From the NCBI GenBank assembly GCA_963825565.1, contig CAWGTW010000002.1, positions 62,001 to 126,000 on the forward strand: a DNA stretch of 64,000 nt. Reading direction: 5' to 3'. The notes beneath the pieces are model-generated. The model was given only the letters and a program-made list of their open reading frames with translations, ran no database searches and was not told the DNA's origin. Positions 17,430 through 25,776 of this stretch are shown one piece after another; within the stretch, counting starts at the first letter, position 1, and each line of letters begins with the position of its first letter. The translations under genes and the position numbers were made by a program. This DNA is from JBFGCT01 sp963825565 (GTDB lineage: Bacteria > Actinomycetota > Acidimicrobiia > Acidimicrobiales > Ilumatobacteraceae).

Positions 17430-18847
17430 TGCGAGAGCTCCGCGATCCGAGCATCCGAGCCGGGGAGCCTGATCGTGATCACCAGACCGCTGGGAACGTT
17501 CGGCCCCGCGACGATCGTGCCGCCGTGGGCGCGCACGATGGCGGCGACGATCGAGAGACCGAGGCCGCTGCCTCCAGTCGCCCGGTTGCGTGCGTCGTCG
17601 AGCCGGTAGAACCGATCGAAGAGCTTGCCGAGCTCGCCCTCGGGGACGCCGGGACCTGTGTCGGCGATGGTGAGCACGACGTCACCGTCGTTCTGCGCGA
17701 CGGTCACGTCGCAGGACGCGGTCGGTGAGGTGTGGGCCCGGACGTTGGCGAGCAGGTTGTCGACGACCTGGCGCAGCCGGAGCGGATCGCCAACCGTCGA
17801 CACGACCGCGGTGATGTGTGGTTGCAGGCGACGCTCGGGCTCGACGGCGCGTGCGGCGTCGATCGCCGCCAGCACGAGCTCGGTGACGTCGACGGGCTCA
17901 GCGGACAGCGGACGGTTCTCGTCGAGGCGGGCGAGCAGCAGCAGGTCGTCGACGAGCTCGCTCATCCTGCCGGTCTCGTTGCGGATCCCGGTCATCGCCC
18001 GCCGAAGGTCGTCCGGCCGATCGTGGGCGCCCTGCTCGAACAGCTCCGCGTACGCGCTGGTCGCGGCGATCGGGGTGCGCAGCTCGTGGGAGGCGTCGGC
18101 GACGAAGCGACGCATCCGCGCCTCGGAGTCGCGCAGCTCGACCAGTGTCGCCTCGCGTTCCTGGCTGGCCACCTGGAGCCGGTCGAGCATGGCGTTCAGC
18201 GCGGTCGCGAGACGGCCGACCTCGGTCGTCGTGTTGGCGCCGGGCACCCGCTGGTCGGCGAGCGCGTGCTCGGTGATGTCGGCGGCCGCCAGTTCGACGC
18301 GGCGCAGCGGCCGGAGACCGGCACGGAGCAGCCACCAGGCGAGCACGCTGGCGGCGGCGATCGCGGCGACGCTGCCCGTGACGAGCACGGCGAGCAGGCG
18401 TTGCTGCGTCTCGCGCACCTCGTGCAGCGACTCGCCGACGACGAGTACCTGGCCGTTGCCCATCGGGTCGACGCGCAGCCGCATCTCGTCGCCGTCGGTC
18501 GCGTCGACGGTCTGCTGACGGCGGCCGAGGTCGATCTCCTCGGCGACCACCACGTCCTGCTCGCGACCGGGCTCGGCCGCGGCCGCGACGTAGTCGGTCG
18601 TGCCGTCGGCGTCGACGATCGCGACGAACAGGCCCGGCGCGATCGCGGGGATCGCCCGACGGTCCGACTGGTCGGACGACATCGCCAGCTGTTCGATCGG
18701 GGTGTGCGCCCGGGCCAGTGTCGCGTCGACCTGCTGCACCTGCGAGCGCGACACCATCACGTACGTGACGACGTCGAGGACGATCAGCCCGCCGAGCATG
18801 GCGACGGCGGTAGCGATCAGCAGGCGGACGCGCAGCGACATGGTCAA
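17426..18847 (-). CDS. sensor histidine kinase (HAMP-HisKA-HATPase)
   Basis: A 473-residue membrane kinase. It has one transmembrane helix near residues 9-31, an extracytoplasmic sensor of about 115 residues, a second helix near 153-175, then HAMP, a HisKA domain with phospho-acceptor His254 in DASHELRTPIAATS, and a C-terminal ATPase with DTGPGVPEG and GSGLGLSIV. It phosphorylates the response regulator encoded just before it, whose stop it overlaps. Its position inside the flavin/haem operon suggests that it senses redox or envelope state. No redox cofactor motif is visible in the sensor region. Confidence 0.92.
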   Translation of the reverse strand: MTMSLRVRLLIATAVAMLGGLIVLDVVTYVMVSRSQVQQVDATLARAHTPIEQLAMSSDQSDRRAIPAIAPGLFVAIVDADGTTDYVAAAAEPGREQDVVVAEEIDLGRRQQTVDATDGDEMRLRVDPMGNGQVLVVGESLHEVRETQQRLLAVLVTGSVAAIAAASVLAWWLLRAGLRPLRRVELAAADITEHALADQRVPGANTTTEVGRLATALNAMLDRLQVASQEREATLVELRDSEARMRRFVADASHELRTPIAATSAYAELFEQGAHDRPDDLRRAMTGIRNETGRMSELVDDLLLLARLDENRPLSAEPVDVTELVLAAIDAARAVEPERRLQPHITAVVSTVGDPLRLRQVVDNLLANVRAHTSPTASCDVTVAQNDGDVVLTIADTGPGVPEGELGKLFDRFYRLDDARNRATGGSGLGLSIVAAIVRAHGGTIVAGPNVPSGLVITIRLPGSDARIAELSQ

Positions 18848-19551
18848 GCCGCGCTCGGGTCGCGAAGCACGTAGCCGACCAGCCGAACGGTGTGGATCAG
18901 CGCCGGGCCGTGTTCGTTGAGCTTCTTGCGCAGGTAGCTGACGTAGGTCTCACAGATGTTCGAGTCGCCCCCGAAGTCGTAGTGCCAGACGTGGTCGAGG
19001 ATCTGGGCCTTCGACAGCACCCGACCCGGGTTCTTCATGAAGAACTCGAGCAGCGCGAACTCGGTGGCCGTCAACTCGATCGTCGCCCCGCCCCGCCGGC
19101 AACTGTGGGCGTCGATGTCGAGCTCGACGTCGGCGAACCGGATCACGTGGGACGAGTCCTCGACGGCACCGGCACGTCGCAGGATCGCCTTCACCCGCAT
19201 CACCAGTTCGGCCAGCGAGAACGGCTTGGTCAGGTAGTCGTCGGCGCCGGCGGCGAACCCGGCTGCCTTGTCGTCGAGCGCATCCCGCGCGGTCAGGAAC
19301 AGGACGGGCGTGGTGACGCCGTCCTCGCGCAAGCGGGTGGCGACCTGGAACCCGTCGAGGTCGGGAAGCATGACGTCGAGCACGATCAGGTCGGCGTTCC
19401 CGTCCTGGGCGGCGGTGAGACCTGCCCGCCCCGTTCTGGCCTCGGTCACCTCGAAACCCTCGTACCGCAAGGCGGTCGAGACGGCATCGACGAGTGACGG
19501 CTCGTCGTCGACCACCAGGACGCGAGGCGTGCGTTCGTTCGACGACATCAC
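18844..19551 (-). CDS. OmpR-family response regulator
   Basis: A 235-residue regulator. The receiver domain has the acidic pair DDE at residues 15-17, phospho-acceptor Asp59 in IVLDVMLPDLDGF and the conserved Lys in LTKPF. The C-terminus is a winged-helix DNA-binding domain (LTATEFALLEFFMKNPGRVLS, then YVSYLRKKL). It overlaps the kinase gene by four bases. An 86-base gap separates it from apbE upstream, so it may have its own promoter as well as operon read-through. Confidence 0.93.
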   Translation of the reverse strand: MMSSNERTPRVLVVDDEPSLVDAVSTALRYEGFEVTEARTGRAGLTAAQDGNADLIVLDVMLPDLDGFQVATRLREDGVTTPVLFLTARDALDDKAAGFAAGADDYLTKPFSLAELVMRVKAILRRAGAVEDSSHVIRFADVELDIDAHSCRRGGATIELTATEFALLEFFMKNPGRVLSKAQILDHVWHYDFGGDSNICETYVSYLRKKLNEHGPALIHTVRLVGYVLRDPSAA

Positions 19552-19637
19552 CCCATCATCGCCGGGTTCGGAGCCGCGATGCGAGATCCCACCGCACCTC
19601 GACGACCCGATTCAGCTGAACCACGGTGGAGCGGCGC

Positions 19638-20453
19638 TCACGGATGCCCGGCGAGTGTCTCGACCACTCGGTAGCGGTCGAATCCGGGCGTCCAGTGCGT
19701 GGTGTCGTCGTGGGTGATGATGTACGCGTCGTACTCGGGATGGTGGTCGACCCATTCGAGGCCATCCATCCCCATCACGAACACGATGGTGGCGTAGGCG
19801 TCGGCGAAGGTGAGATCGGGGCCGACGACGGTCGCGCTGGCGAGCCCGGTCGTGGGCTGTCCCGTCCGCGGGTCGACGATGTGGGCGCCTCGTTCGTAGG
19901 TCGCGGAGGTGGCGACGGCGAGGCGGCGGCCGGCGTGGACGACGGCGGCGACGGCGTGCGCCTGTTGGGGGTGCCGGATGCCGACGCGCCACGGCTGGCC
20001 GGGGGACGGGTTGCCGCGGATGGCGATGTCGCCGCCGGCGTTGACGCAGAAGTTGGCGCAGCCGTGCTGTTCGAGGATCTCGGCGCTGCGCTCGATCGAC
20101 CAGCCCTTGACGATCCCGGACGGGTCGAATCGAGTGCCGTTCGGCGCGGGGACGGCGAAGACGTCGAACACGCCGCCGGAGTCGCGGCGGAGGATCTCGC
20201 ACTGGCGCAGGACACCGCGGATCTCCTCGCTCGTGTCGTCGAGGCCGAGCTCGCCGCGGCCGATCGCGCTGATCGGGCTCTCCGGCTTGTGGGTGCTGAA
20301 CGTGGCGTCGACGTGGTGGAGCCAGTTCACGACGTCGTCGATGGCGGCGATCGGCACATCCGGGTCGCGGACGTCGATCGTCACCGCCATCCCCATGACG
20401 AACTCGACGTGGTGGCGGCCGGGTCGACCGCCACCGCCGGCTGGTCCGGTCAT
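19638..20453 (-). CDS. apbE: FAD:protein FMN transferase (ApbE)
   Basis: A 271-residue flavin transferase that attaches FMN through a phosphoester bond to Thr or Ser of target proteins. The family signatures are ISAIGRGELG, the central DPSGIVKGWSIERSAEIL, NAGGDIAIRG, and the metal-binding HIVDPRTGQPT followed by TFADAYATIVFVMG. No signal peptide or lipobox is clear, which is unusual because many ApbE proteins act outside the membrane. The ATG overlaps the stop of the upstream FMN-binding gene by four bases. The obvious substrate is the SGATYTS motif of that protein. Confidence 0.92.
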   Translation of the reverse strand: MTGPAGGGGRPGRHHVEFVMGMAVTIDVRDPDVPIAAIDDVVNWLHHVDATFSTHKPESPISAIGRGELGLDDTSEEIRGVLRQCEILRRDSGGVFDVFAVPAPNGTRFDPSGIVKGWSIERSAEILEQHGCANFCVNAGGDIAIRGNPSPGQPWRVGIRHPQQAHAVAAVVHAGRRLAVATSATYERGAHIVDPRTGQPTTGLASATVVGPDLTFADAYATIVFVMGMDGLEWVDHHPEYDAYIITHDDTTHWTPGFDRYRVVETLAGHP

Positions 20454-21247
20454 GCCTGGCCGCTCGCTGCAGGGATGCCGTTGGCGACGGCGATGTCGAT
20501 GGCGGACTGGAGCGACTGCTGGTAGCCGATGCTGGTGTAGGTGGCGCCGGACACGGTGTCGATCTGCGCGTTCTGGGCGGTGAGCGCCTCGCTGTTGAGG
20601 CGTGGCACGGCGTAGTCGTTGATCCTGACGCTCTTGCCGTCACGGAAGGGGACCTGGAGCGTGTCGACCGCGACCAGCGTGCCGTCGGGGCCGAACGTCG
20701 CCTGGACCTGGACGTCGCCCCACTTGTTCCGGAAGCTCTGGCCGTTGACCGTGATGGCCTGCGGCGCCGCGGGGACGGCGGGGGCCGGGGCCGCGGTCGT
20801 CGCCGGAGTCACCGTCGATGCCGCTGGTGCAGCGGTGGACGGCGGCACCAGGGCATCGACGGGAATGGGGGACGTGGCTCCCGTGGTGGCCGGGACCACC
20901 GGAGCGGAGGGGACGATGCCGGCCGGTGCCGCCGGGGCAGCGGCTGCACCCGAGTCGGTCACCGCCATCAGGTAGCCGAGTCCGCCGGTGGCGACGAAGC
21001 TGAGCGCGAGCGCAGCGGTTCGCGAGTGCTGCGCCGGGTGGCGGCGCCGCTTCCGATTGGGTGCCGGTGTCGGGGCGGTGCTGCGCCGGGAAGCGCTCAG
21101 TCCCTCGAGCCGGGCTCGCAGGGCGGCGTCGACGTCGGTGACCGGCACCCCGGGTGCGGGGAGTTGCTCGGGTGGTGCGACGGCTCGGTGTTGGCGGGGG
21201 TGCCGGGCGGCCAGGCGCTCGAGCCGGTCTGCGGTCTCGGTGTTCAT
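20450..21247 (-). CDS. membrane-anchored FMN-binding domain protein, likely ApbE substrate
   Basis: A 265-residue protein. The first 70 residues are polar. A single hydrophobic helix (TAALALSFVATGGLGYLMAV) then anchors it. A Pro/Ala/Thr-rich linker of about 90 residues follows, long enough to span a cell wall. The C-terminus is an FMN-binding domain with KWGDVQVQATFG and SGATYTSIGYQQSL. The Thr in SGATYTS is the residue that receives covalent FMN in this family. The start is ATG at 21247. Together with ApbE and the haem membrane protein it suggests an electron path to the cell surface. Confidence 0.85.
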   Translation of the reverse strand: MNTETADRLERLAARHPRQHRAVAPPEQLPAPGVPVTDVDAALRARLEGLSASRRSTAPTPAPNRKRRRHPAQHSRTAALALSFVATGGLGYLMAVTDSGAAAAPAAPAGIVPSAPVVPATTGATSPIPVDALVPPSTAAPAASTVTPATTAAPAPAVPAAPQAITVNGQSFRNKWGDVQVQATFGPDGTLVAVDTLQVPFRDGKSVRINDYAVPRLNSEALTAQNAQIDTVSGATYTSIGYQQSLQSAIDIAVANGIPAASGQA

Positions 21248-21339
21248 GACATCATTCAGCCGTCTCTGGTTTTGAACAACGTGAGTCAAAGCTGAGAACC
21301 ACCTGTGAAACCCGCTCGCGACGTCGAGCGTGTGGCGGG

Positions 21340-22602
21340 TCACGCCAGGCGTCGGTGTCCACCGCCCACCTCGGGGCGCCGCCACAGCCGCTCGCCGAGC
21401 AGCACGAGCGCGACGACCGCGCCCGCTCCGCCGAAGACCGCCAAGGTCCCGGTGACGGACTCGAGCAGTTCGGGTGCGACGAGCATCGCGCCGGCGAGGG
21501 TGATCATCAGCGTCCCGCTGACCAGTTGCAGCGCCCGGCCGTGGGACTCCTGCAGCTTGGTCGCTCGCAGCGTCAGCACCGCGGCGCCGAACAGCACCAG
21601 CTCGTCGAGCAGGAACACGGCGAGGTAGATCAGGAACAGCAGCACCGCTCCAGCCACCGGCACGCCGCGCTCGGCGAGCAGGTTGGTCCACAGCAGCGGG
21701 AGGCCCGCGGTGCACGGGGTCTCGAGCAGCGAGACGCCGACTGCGAGGGTCGCCGTACCGGCCAGGACGGCGGGCAGCGACCGGTCGGTGCCCGCCAGCC
21801 TCCGCATCCGCCGGTACAGCGCCGGTTTCCGTCCGTCGGCCATCGTCAGTGACGGACCCCGGTCGGTGACGTACTCCTTGAGGTGCAGGATGCCGAACGT
21901 GCCGGCGACCACGGCGACGGCGATCCGGATCCATCGGGCGTCGCCCGCATAGTCGAGCGCCGAGTAGGCCCCGAGCATGTAGAGCCCGTACAGCGCCGAC
22001 GTGATGAGCAGGAACACCGAGCCGACGGCGAGCACCCGGCCGCGGGAGCCGGAGTGCAAGACGAGCGCGAGCAGCATCGACAGCACCCACAGCGAGCACG
22101 GGTTGACGCCGTCGACGAAGCCGATCAGCACGGTGGCGGCGACCAGCGAACGGTCACCGACATCGACGGCTCCGACGAACGGGACGTCGACGGTGGCCGG
22201 TGCCGGTTCCGGTGGTTCGGCGCCGGTGAGGAGCGCGGCGACCACGGTTTCGATGTCGGCACCGATCGCGTCGCTGAATCCGATCCACGCCCGGTCGCCG
22301 ACGAACGTGCCCGGCACAGCACGCGCCTCGACCCCGTGTTCGCCCGCGATTTCGGCGAAGTACGCCCGGTTGGCCTCGTTGCCCCACACCTCGTAGGCGG
22401 TGATGACGAGGTCCGGCCAGCGCTCCTGGAGCCCGTGCAGGAACTCGATCTCGGCGTGGCAGTGCGGGCATCCCGCGCCGTAGAACAGCACCAGCTCGAC
22501 CGGTTCGTCCTCGGGCGGCGGCGTCGCGCCGGCCGCCGCGACCGGGTAGGCGGCGAGTACCCCGATCCCGATCAGGAAGGCGTACAGCAGCCGGCGCAGC
22601 AT
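21340..22602 (-). CDS. secreted thioredoxin domain fused to DsbD-like membrane domain
   Basis: A 420-residue fusion. A signal sequence (residues 1-26) is followed by a thioredoxin-like domain with GCPHC (Cys45, Cys48). From about residue 135 there are six or more membrane helices, with NPCSLWVLSM and ETPCTAGLPL, the two cysteines typical of DsbD/CcdA electron carriers. It should pass reducing power from cytoplasm to thiols outside. The gap to the FMN-binding gene is 92 bases and the genes are in the same order, so it is probably part of the same redox operon or regulon. Confidence 0.85.
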   Translation of the reverse strand: MLRRLLYAFLIGIGVLAAYPVAAAGATPPPEDEPVELVLFYGAGCPHCHAEIEFLHGLQERWPDLVITAYEVWGNEANRAYFAEIAGEHGVEARAVPGTFVGDRAWIGFSDAIGADIETVVAALLTGAEPPEPAPATVDVPFVGAVDVGDRSLVAATVLIGFVDGVNPCSLWVLSMLLALVLHSGSRGRVLAVGSVFLLITSALYGLYMLGAYSALDYAGDARWIRIAVAVVAGTFGILHLKEYVTDRGPSLTMADGRKPALYRRMRRLAGTDRSLPAVLAGTATLAVGVSLLETPCTAGLPLLWTNLLAERGVPVAGAVLLFLIYLAVFLLDELVLFGAAVLTLRATKLQESHGRALQLVSGTLMITLAGAMLVAPELLESVTGTLAVFGGAGAVVALVLLGERLWRRPEVGGGHRRLA

Positions 22603-22661
22603 GGCGACTCGACCGTACGGCCGCCCGCCCGCGGCGCCCAGGGCCGTTGGTCAGGTCCGGA

Positions 22662-22931
22662 TCACTCCTCGCCGCTGTCGGCCCGCTCGATGGCGTCGAG
22701 GAACGCGCTGACGTCCTCGTCCTCGCCACCGACGAGCCAGATCGTCAGCTCGCCCGGCGTCTCGCTCTCGCTGTCGTCCTCGGCGTCTTCCCAGGGCAGC
22801 ACGCCGTCGACGAAGTAGCGGTCGACGGTGATGTCCTCGGACGACTCGTCGACCGGGGCGATGACGGCCAGCTCGACTTCGGCGTCGGGCGGTTGATCGT
22901 TGAGGATCTCGATCAGTTCGTGGACGAGCAT
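22662..22931 (-). CDS. small acidic hypothetical protein
   Basis: An 89-residue, strongly acidic protein (VDESSEDITVDRYFVDG, WEDAEDDSESETPG). Its first part (MLVHELIEILNDQPPDAEVEL) resembles short proteins with a helix-strand start, but I recognise no family. It has no membrane segment. It starts 23 bases after the stop of the gene upstream (22955-23524) and lies ahead of the thioredoxin/DsbD gene. Confidence 0.65.
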   Translation of the reverse strand: MLVHELIEILNDQPPDAEVELAVIAPVDESSEDITVDRYFVDGVLPWEDAEDDSESETPGELTIWLVGGEDEDVSAFLDAIERADSGEE

Positions 22932-22954
22932 GGGTTACCTGCCTCCGTTGATGT

Positions 22955-23524
22955 TCAGTAGTCGCCCAGCCAGGCGGGTGCCCGGTCGAGCAGGTACAGG
23001 CTCACGTGCTTGCAGCGATCGAGCGCATTGGCGACCGCGTCGTCGTTGTTGAGGTACACGTCGGCGAGGTCGACCGTCATCTTGGCGACGATCGAGAGGC
23101 TGCGCTCGGGCGCGTCGGTCACGCTGGGGAACGAATCGATCGCCGAGACCTCGACCGGGAGCTCGACCCCTCCGATGCCGGCGAGGTCGGTGGCCAGCAC
23201 GAGGAGGTCGGGCGGGTCGGGGAGCGGGGGCAGCGTCCAGGTGAACAGCACGGGGAACGTGAACCCGGTCGGCGGCGGGTCGTCGATCTCGTCGAGCTTG
23301 ATGATCTCGTCCTCGAAGCCGAGCATCGCCCGGGGGTCGACGTCGAGGCTGAGGTGCAGGTCGATCGGCCCCGAGCACGCCTCCTCGGGGTGCAGGTCGA
23401 CCTCCCAGAGCTGGCGTAGCGAGTAGGTCTCGACGAAGTGCCGCTCGTCGTGCACGTGGAAGCCGTGATCGATCGCTTGACTCTTCACGTCGGCGACGAA
23501 TCCTGCTACGTCGATGACTGCCAT
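22955..23524 (-). CDS. hypothetical cytoplasmic protein
   Basis: A 189-residue protein without membrane segments. It is mostly strands and loops with acidic patches (WEVDLHPEEACSGPIDLHLS) and a Pro-rich turn (WTLPPLPDPPDLL). Family not recognised. The ATG at 23524 is 27 bases from the divergent inositol monophosphatase start. A TAGTGT hexamer nine bases upstream can serve as -10, so the two genes have overlapping promoters. It probably shares a transcript with the small acidic gene. Confidence 0.68.
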   Translation of the reverse strand: MAVIDVAGFVADVKSQAIDHGFHVHDERHFVETYSLRQLWEVDLHPEEACSGPIDLHLSLDVDPRAMLGFEDEIIKLDEIDDPPPTGFTFPVLFTWTLPPLPDPPDLLVLATDLAGIGGVELPVEVSAIDSFPSVTDAPERSLSIVAKMTVDLADVYLNNDDAVANALDRCKHVSLYLLDRAPAWLGDY

Positions 23525-23551
23525 CGGTTGCGGACACTACCGTCCCATGCG

Positions 23552-24349
23552 GTGACTGAGACGAACGACAACGGCCAACCGACGCCCGAGCCCGACGCCG
23601 ACGCGGTGGTCGAGTTCTTCGGCACGATCTGCGACCGCACGGCCGACGTGCTGGCGGCGACGACCGACTGGGGCGAGTCCGGCCGCCGGGCCGGCCAGTA
23701 CCGGGTCGATCTCGACGTCGACGAGGCGTGCGTCGGGCCGCTGATCGATGCCGGGTACGCGGTGCTGTCCGAGGAGACCGGGCTGCAGCACCCGGCGGGC
23801 CGCAAGGCGCTCGGGCTCGTCGTCGTCGATCCGCTCGACGGGTCGACCAATGCCAGCCTCGGCCTACCGTGGTGCAACACCGCGCTGTGCCTCGTCGTCG
23901 ACGGGGTGCCCGAGGTGGCGATGGTGTCGAACCTGGTCACCGGCGAGCGATTCCACGCGGTGCGCGGCGGCGGCTCGTTCTGCAACCGGGCGGCGATCGA
24001 GGCCTCGGCGGCGACCGGGTTGGCGGACGCGATCATCGCCGTCAACGGTTGGCCCCCGCAGCACCTTGGGTGGCGCCAGTTCCGGGCGATGGGCGCTGCG
24101 GCGCTCGACATCTGCACCGTCGCCAGGGGTGCGTTCGACGCCTACGTCGACATGACACACGGCACGCTCGGCGTGTGGGACTACCTGGCGGCGATGCTGA
24201 TCGTCACCGAGGCCGGCGGTGTGATGGCCGACGCGTTCGAGCGCGAGCTCGTCGTCCTCGATCACGACGCACGCCGTGCGCCGATCGCCGCGTCGACGCC
24301 CGAGCTTCTCGACGAGCTCGTGCGCACCCGCCACGGCACCGGAACCTGA
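23552..24349 (+). CDS. inositol monophosphatase family protein
   Basis: A 265-residue metal-dependent sugar or inositol phosphatase. The metal-binding motif VVDPLDGSTNASLG and the second motif GVWDYLAAMLIVTEAGG are intact, as is the Glu of SEETG. Actinobacterial members act in inositol, histidinol-phosphate or related dephosphorylation; the substrate cannot be told from sequence. The start is GTG at 23552, eight bases after a TACCGT -10, so the mRNA is probably leaderless. It converges on the next gene, with two bases between the stops. Confidence 0.88.
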   Translation: MTETNDNGQPTPEPDADAVVEFFGTICDRTADVLAATTDWGESGRRAGQYRVDLDVDEACVGPLIDAGYAVLSEETGLQHPAGRKALGLVVVDPLDGSTNASLGLPWCNTALCLVVDGVPEVAMVSNLVTGERFHAVRGGGSFCNRAAIEASAATGLADAIIAVNGWPPQHLGWRQFRAMGAAALDICTVARGAFDAYVDMTHGTLGVWDYLAAMLIVTEAGGVMADAFERELVVLDHDARRAPIAASTPELLDELVRTRHGTGT

Positions 24350-24351
24350 CG

Positions 24352-25128
24352 TCAGGTGACGTCGGCGCCGGAGCGCAACCGGTCGGCGAGGTCGGCGTCG
24401 CCGAGGATCTCGACCGGGCCGGCATCGCGGCCCCACAGCCAGAGCAGCAGATCGCTCGCCCTGCCGCGGATCGCGGCGTCGCCCTTGGCGTGGGTGCGCT
24501 CGTAGTCGATGCCATCGCCGTCGAGGCGATTGATCATCCACTCCCCGCCGACCGCGGCGATGTCATCGGTACCGGTGGCGACGTCGCGGTCGGTGTCGGT
24601 GCAGTGCAGGTGGACCGTTCCGCCCAGCGGCTCGGTCCGGCCCCGCGGGGCGAAGTACTGGAGGAACTCGTCGATCCCGTCGGCCGCCATCGCGATCGGG
24701 ATGCGGTACGGGTCGCCGACCGCCCGCTCGGCGTCCCAACGGTGGACCGCGGTCTCGTGCGCCATCCGCCGGCGAACCCACGCGGCATCGCGGTTGCGCC
24801 CGGTCCAGGTCCAGACCTCGGTCTCGGGCGGTGTCTCGATCAGCGCGCCGTGGATGGCAACGCGCGACGCGGCCACCCAGGTCATCAGCAGATCGTCGTC
24901 CGGGCGGCGGAGGTCCGCCTTCGACCGCAGCACCTCGACGTCGGTGATCCGCTCGCGGACGACGAGGCCCCAGAACTCCCAGACCTCACCGATGTGCCAC
25001 GCGAGGTCGCCCATCGACCACTCCGGGCACGACGGGACCGGGGCGTCGAGCCCGGTTCGTGCGACGGCGTCGAGGAGTTGCTGGCCGTCGCTCAGGATGT
25101 GGTCGGTGGCGTTGAACGGGGTCGCCAT
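24352..25128 (-). CDS. maleylpyruvate isomerase/mycothiol-transferase family (MDMPI) protein
   Basis: A 258-residue DinB-like protein of the actinobacterial MDMPI N-terminal family. VPSCPEWSMGDLAWHIGEV and MAHETAVHRWDAE hold the His residues that bind the divalent metal. The C-terminal part is the smaller MDMPI C-like domain ending in LLLWLWGR. Members are mycothiol-dependent or mycothiol-linked; the substrate is unknown. The start is the ATG at 25128; upstream residues are not conserved-looking. Confidence 0.85.
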   Translation of the reverse strand: MATPFNATDHILSDGQQLLDAVARTGLDAPVPSCPEWSMGDLAWHIGEVWEFWGLVVRERITDVEVLRSKADLRRPDDDLLMTWVAASRVAIHGALIETPPETEVWTWTGRNRDAAWVRRRMAHETAVHRWDAERAVGDPYRIPIAMAADGIDEFLQYFAPRGRTEPLGGTVHLHCTDTDRDVATGTDDIAAVGGEWMINRLDGDGIDYERTHAKGDAAIRGRASDLLLWLWGRDAGPVEILGDADLADRLRSGADVT

Positions 25129-25241
25129 GGTGTCGGAGGGTATCGGCTGGATCGACCCGGTGCGGTCGCGCGAACATGGCGGGAGCCCGGGCCGCGGATG
25201 CGACCCGGGCTCGGCGCCGAACGCTCCTGCGATGGCGACCG

Positions 25242-25523
25242 TCAGCCGTCCATGTTGGCGATGGCGGTGACCATTGCGTTGATCCACGCGTCATCGACAT
25301 CGACGACCGGCATGATCGTCGACGACTCGAAGAACGGCGCGTACGTCGCCGCTGTCACCATGTCGGGGTCATCGGACTCGACGATGGTGATGAAGGTCTT
25401 GCCGTCGGTCCCGGCGTAGAGGGCCTGCGTGCCCTCGGCGTTGCCGATCTGGCTGAAGACCTTGAAGGCCTTCTTCACATTCTTGACTCCTGGCGCAAGG
25501 CGCACGGTCGTCACGTACTTCAT
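25242..25523 (-). CDS. small ferredoxin-fold (DUF3303-like) protein
   Basis: A 93-residue protein, MKYVTTVRLAPGVKNVKKAF and on, with the beta-alpha-beta pattern of dimeric ferredoxin-like alpha-beta barrels. The centre (LYAGTDGKTFITIVESDD) and the end (FFESSTIMPVVDVDDAW) fit that fold. Function unknown. A GGAGGG site five bases before the ATG at 25523 fixes the start. Confidence 0.7.
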   Translation of the reverse strand: MKYVTTVRLAPGVKNVKKAFKVFSQIGNAEGTQALYAGTDGKTFITIVESDDPDMVTAATYAPFFESSTIMPVVDVDDAWINAMVTAIANMDG

Positions 25524-25741
25524 GATTCCCTCCTGGTGGCTTGTTCCCCCACGGCGAAATGTAGTCAGTTCTCCGGCGTGGCGGTTCCGAAGGTCGTCGT
25601 GGGCCGCGTCGGCCCGCGCGTCCCCGAAGCGGCTCGTGGCCCGGTCGTGGTGAACGGCCTGATCGTCATCCGACGGCGAGGGCAAGCGGTGTGAGCGGAG
25701 CGCTGGGCGGTAGTGGAGGGAGGATTCCCCTGCCCTCGGGA

Positions 25742-25770
25742 TTGCAAAACGAACATGTGTTCGATACAAT
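25742..25770 (+). promoter_or_regulatory. SOS-type promoter with LexA box, leaderless start
   Basis: TTGCAA (25742-25747) and TACAAT (25765-25770) are spaced by exactly 17 bases. Between them lies the perfect palindrome CGAACATGTGTTCG (25750-25763), which matches the Gram-positive/mycobacterial SOS box GAAC-N4-GTTC. LexA bound there would block polymerase. The ATG at 25777 begins seven bases after the -10, at the expected transcription start, so the mRNA is probably leaderless. Confidence 0.88.
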
Positions 25771-25776
25771 GGGCTC

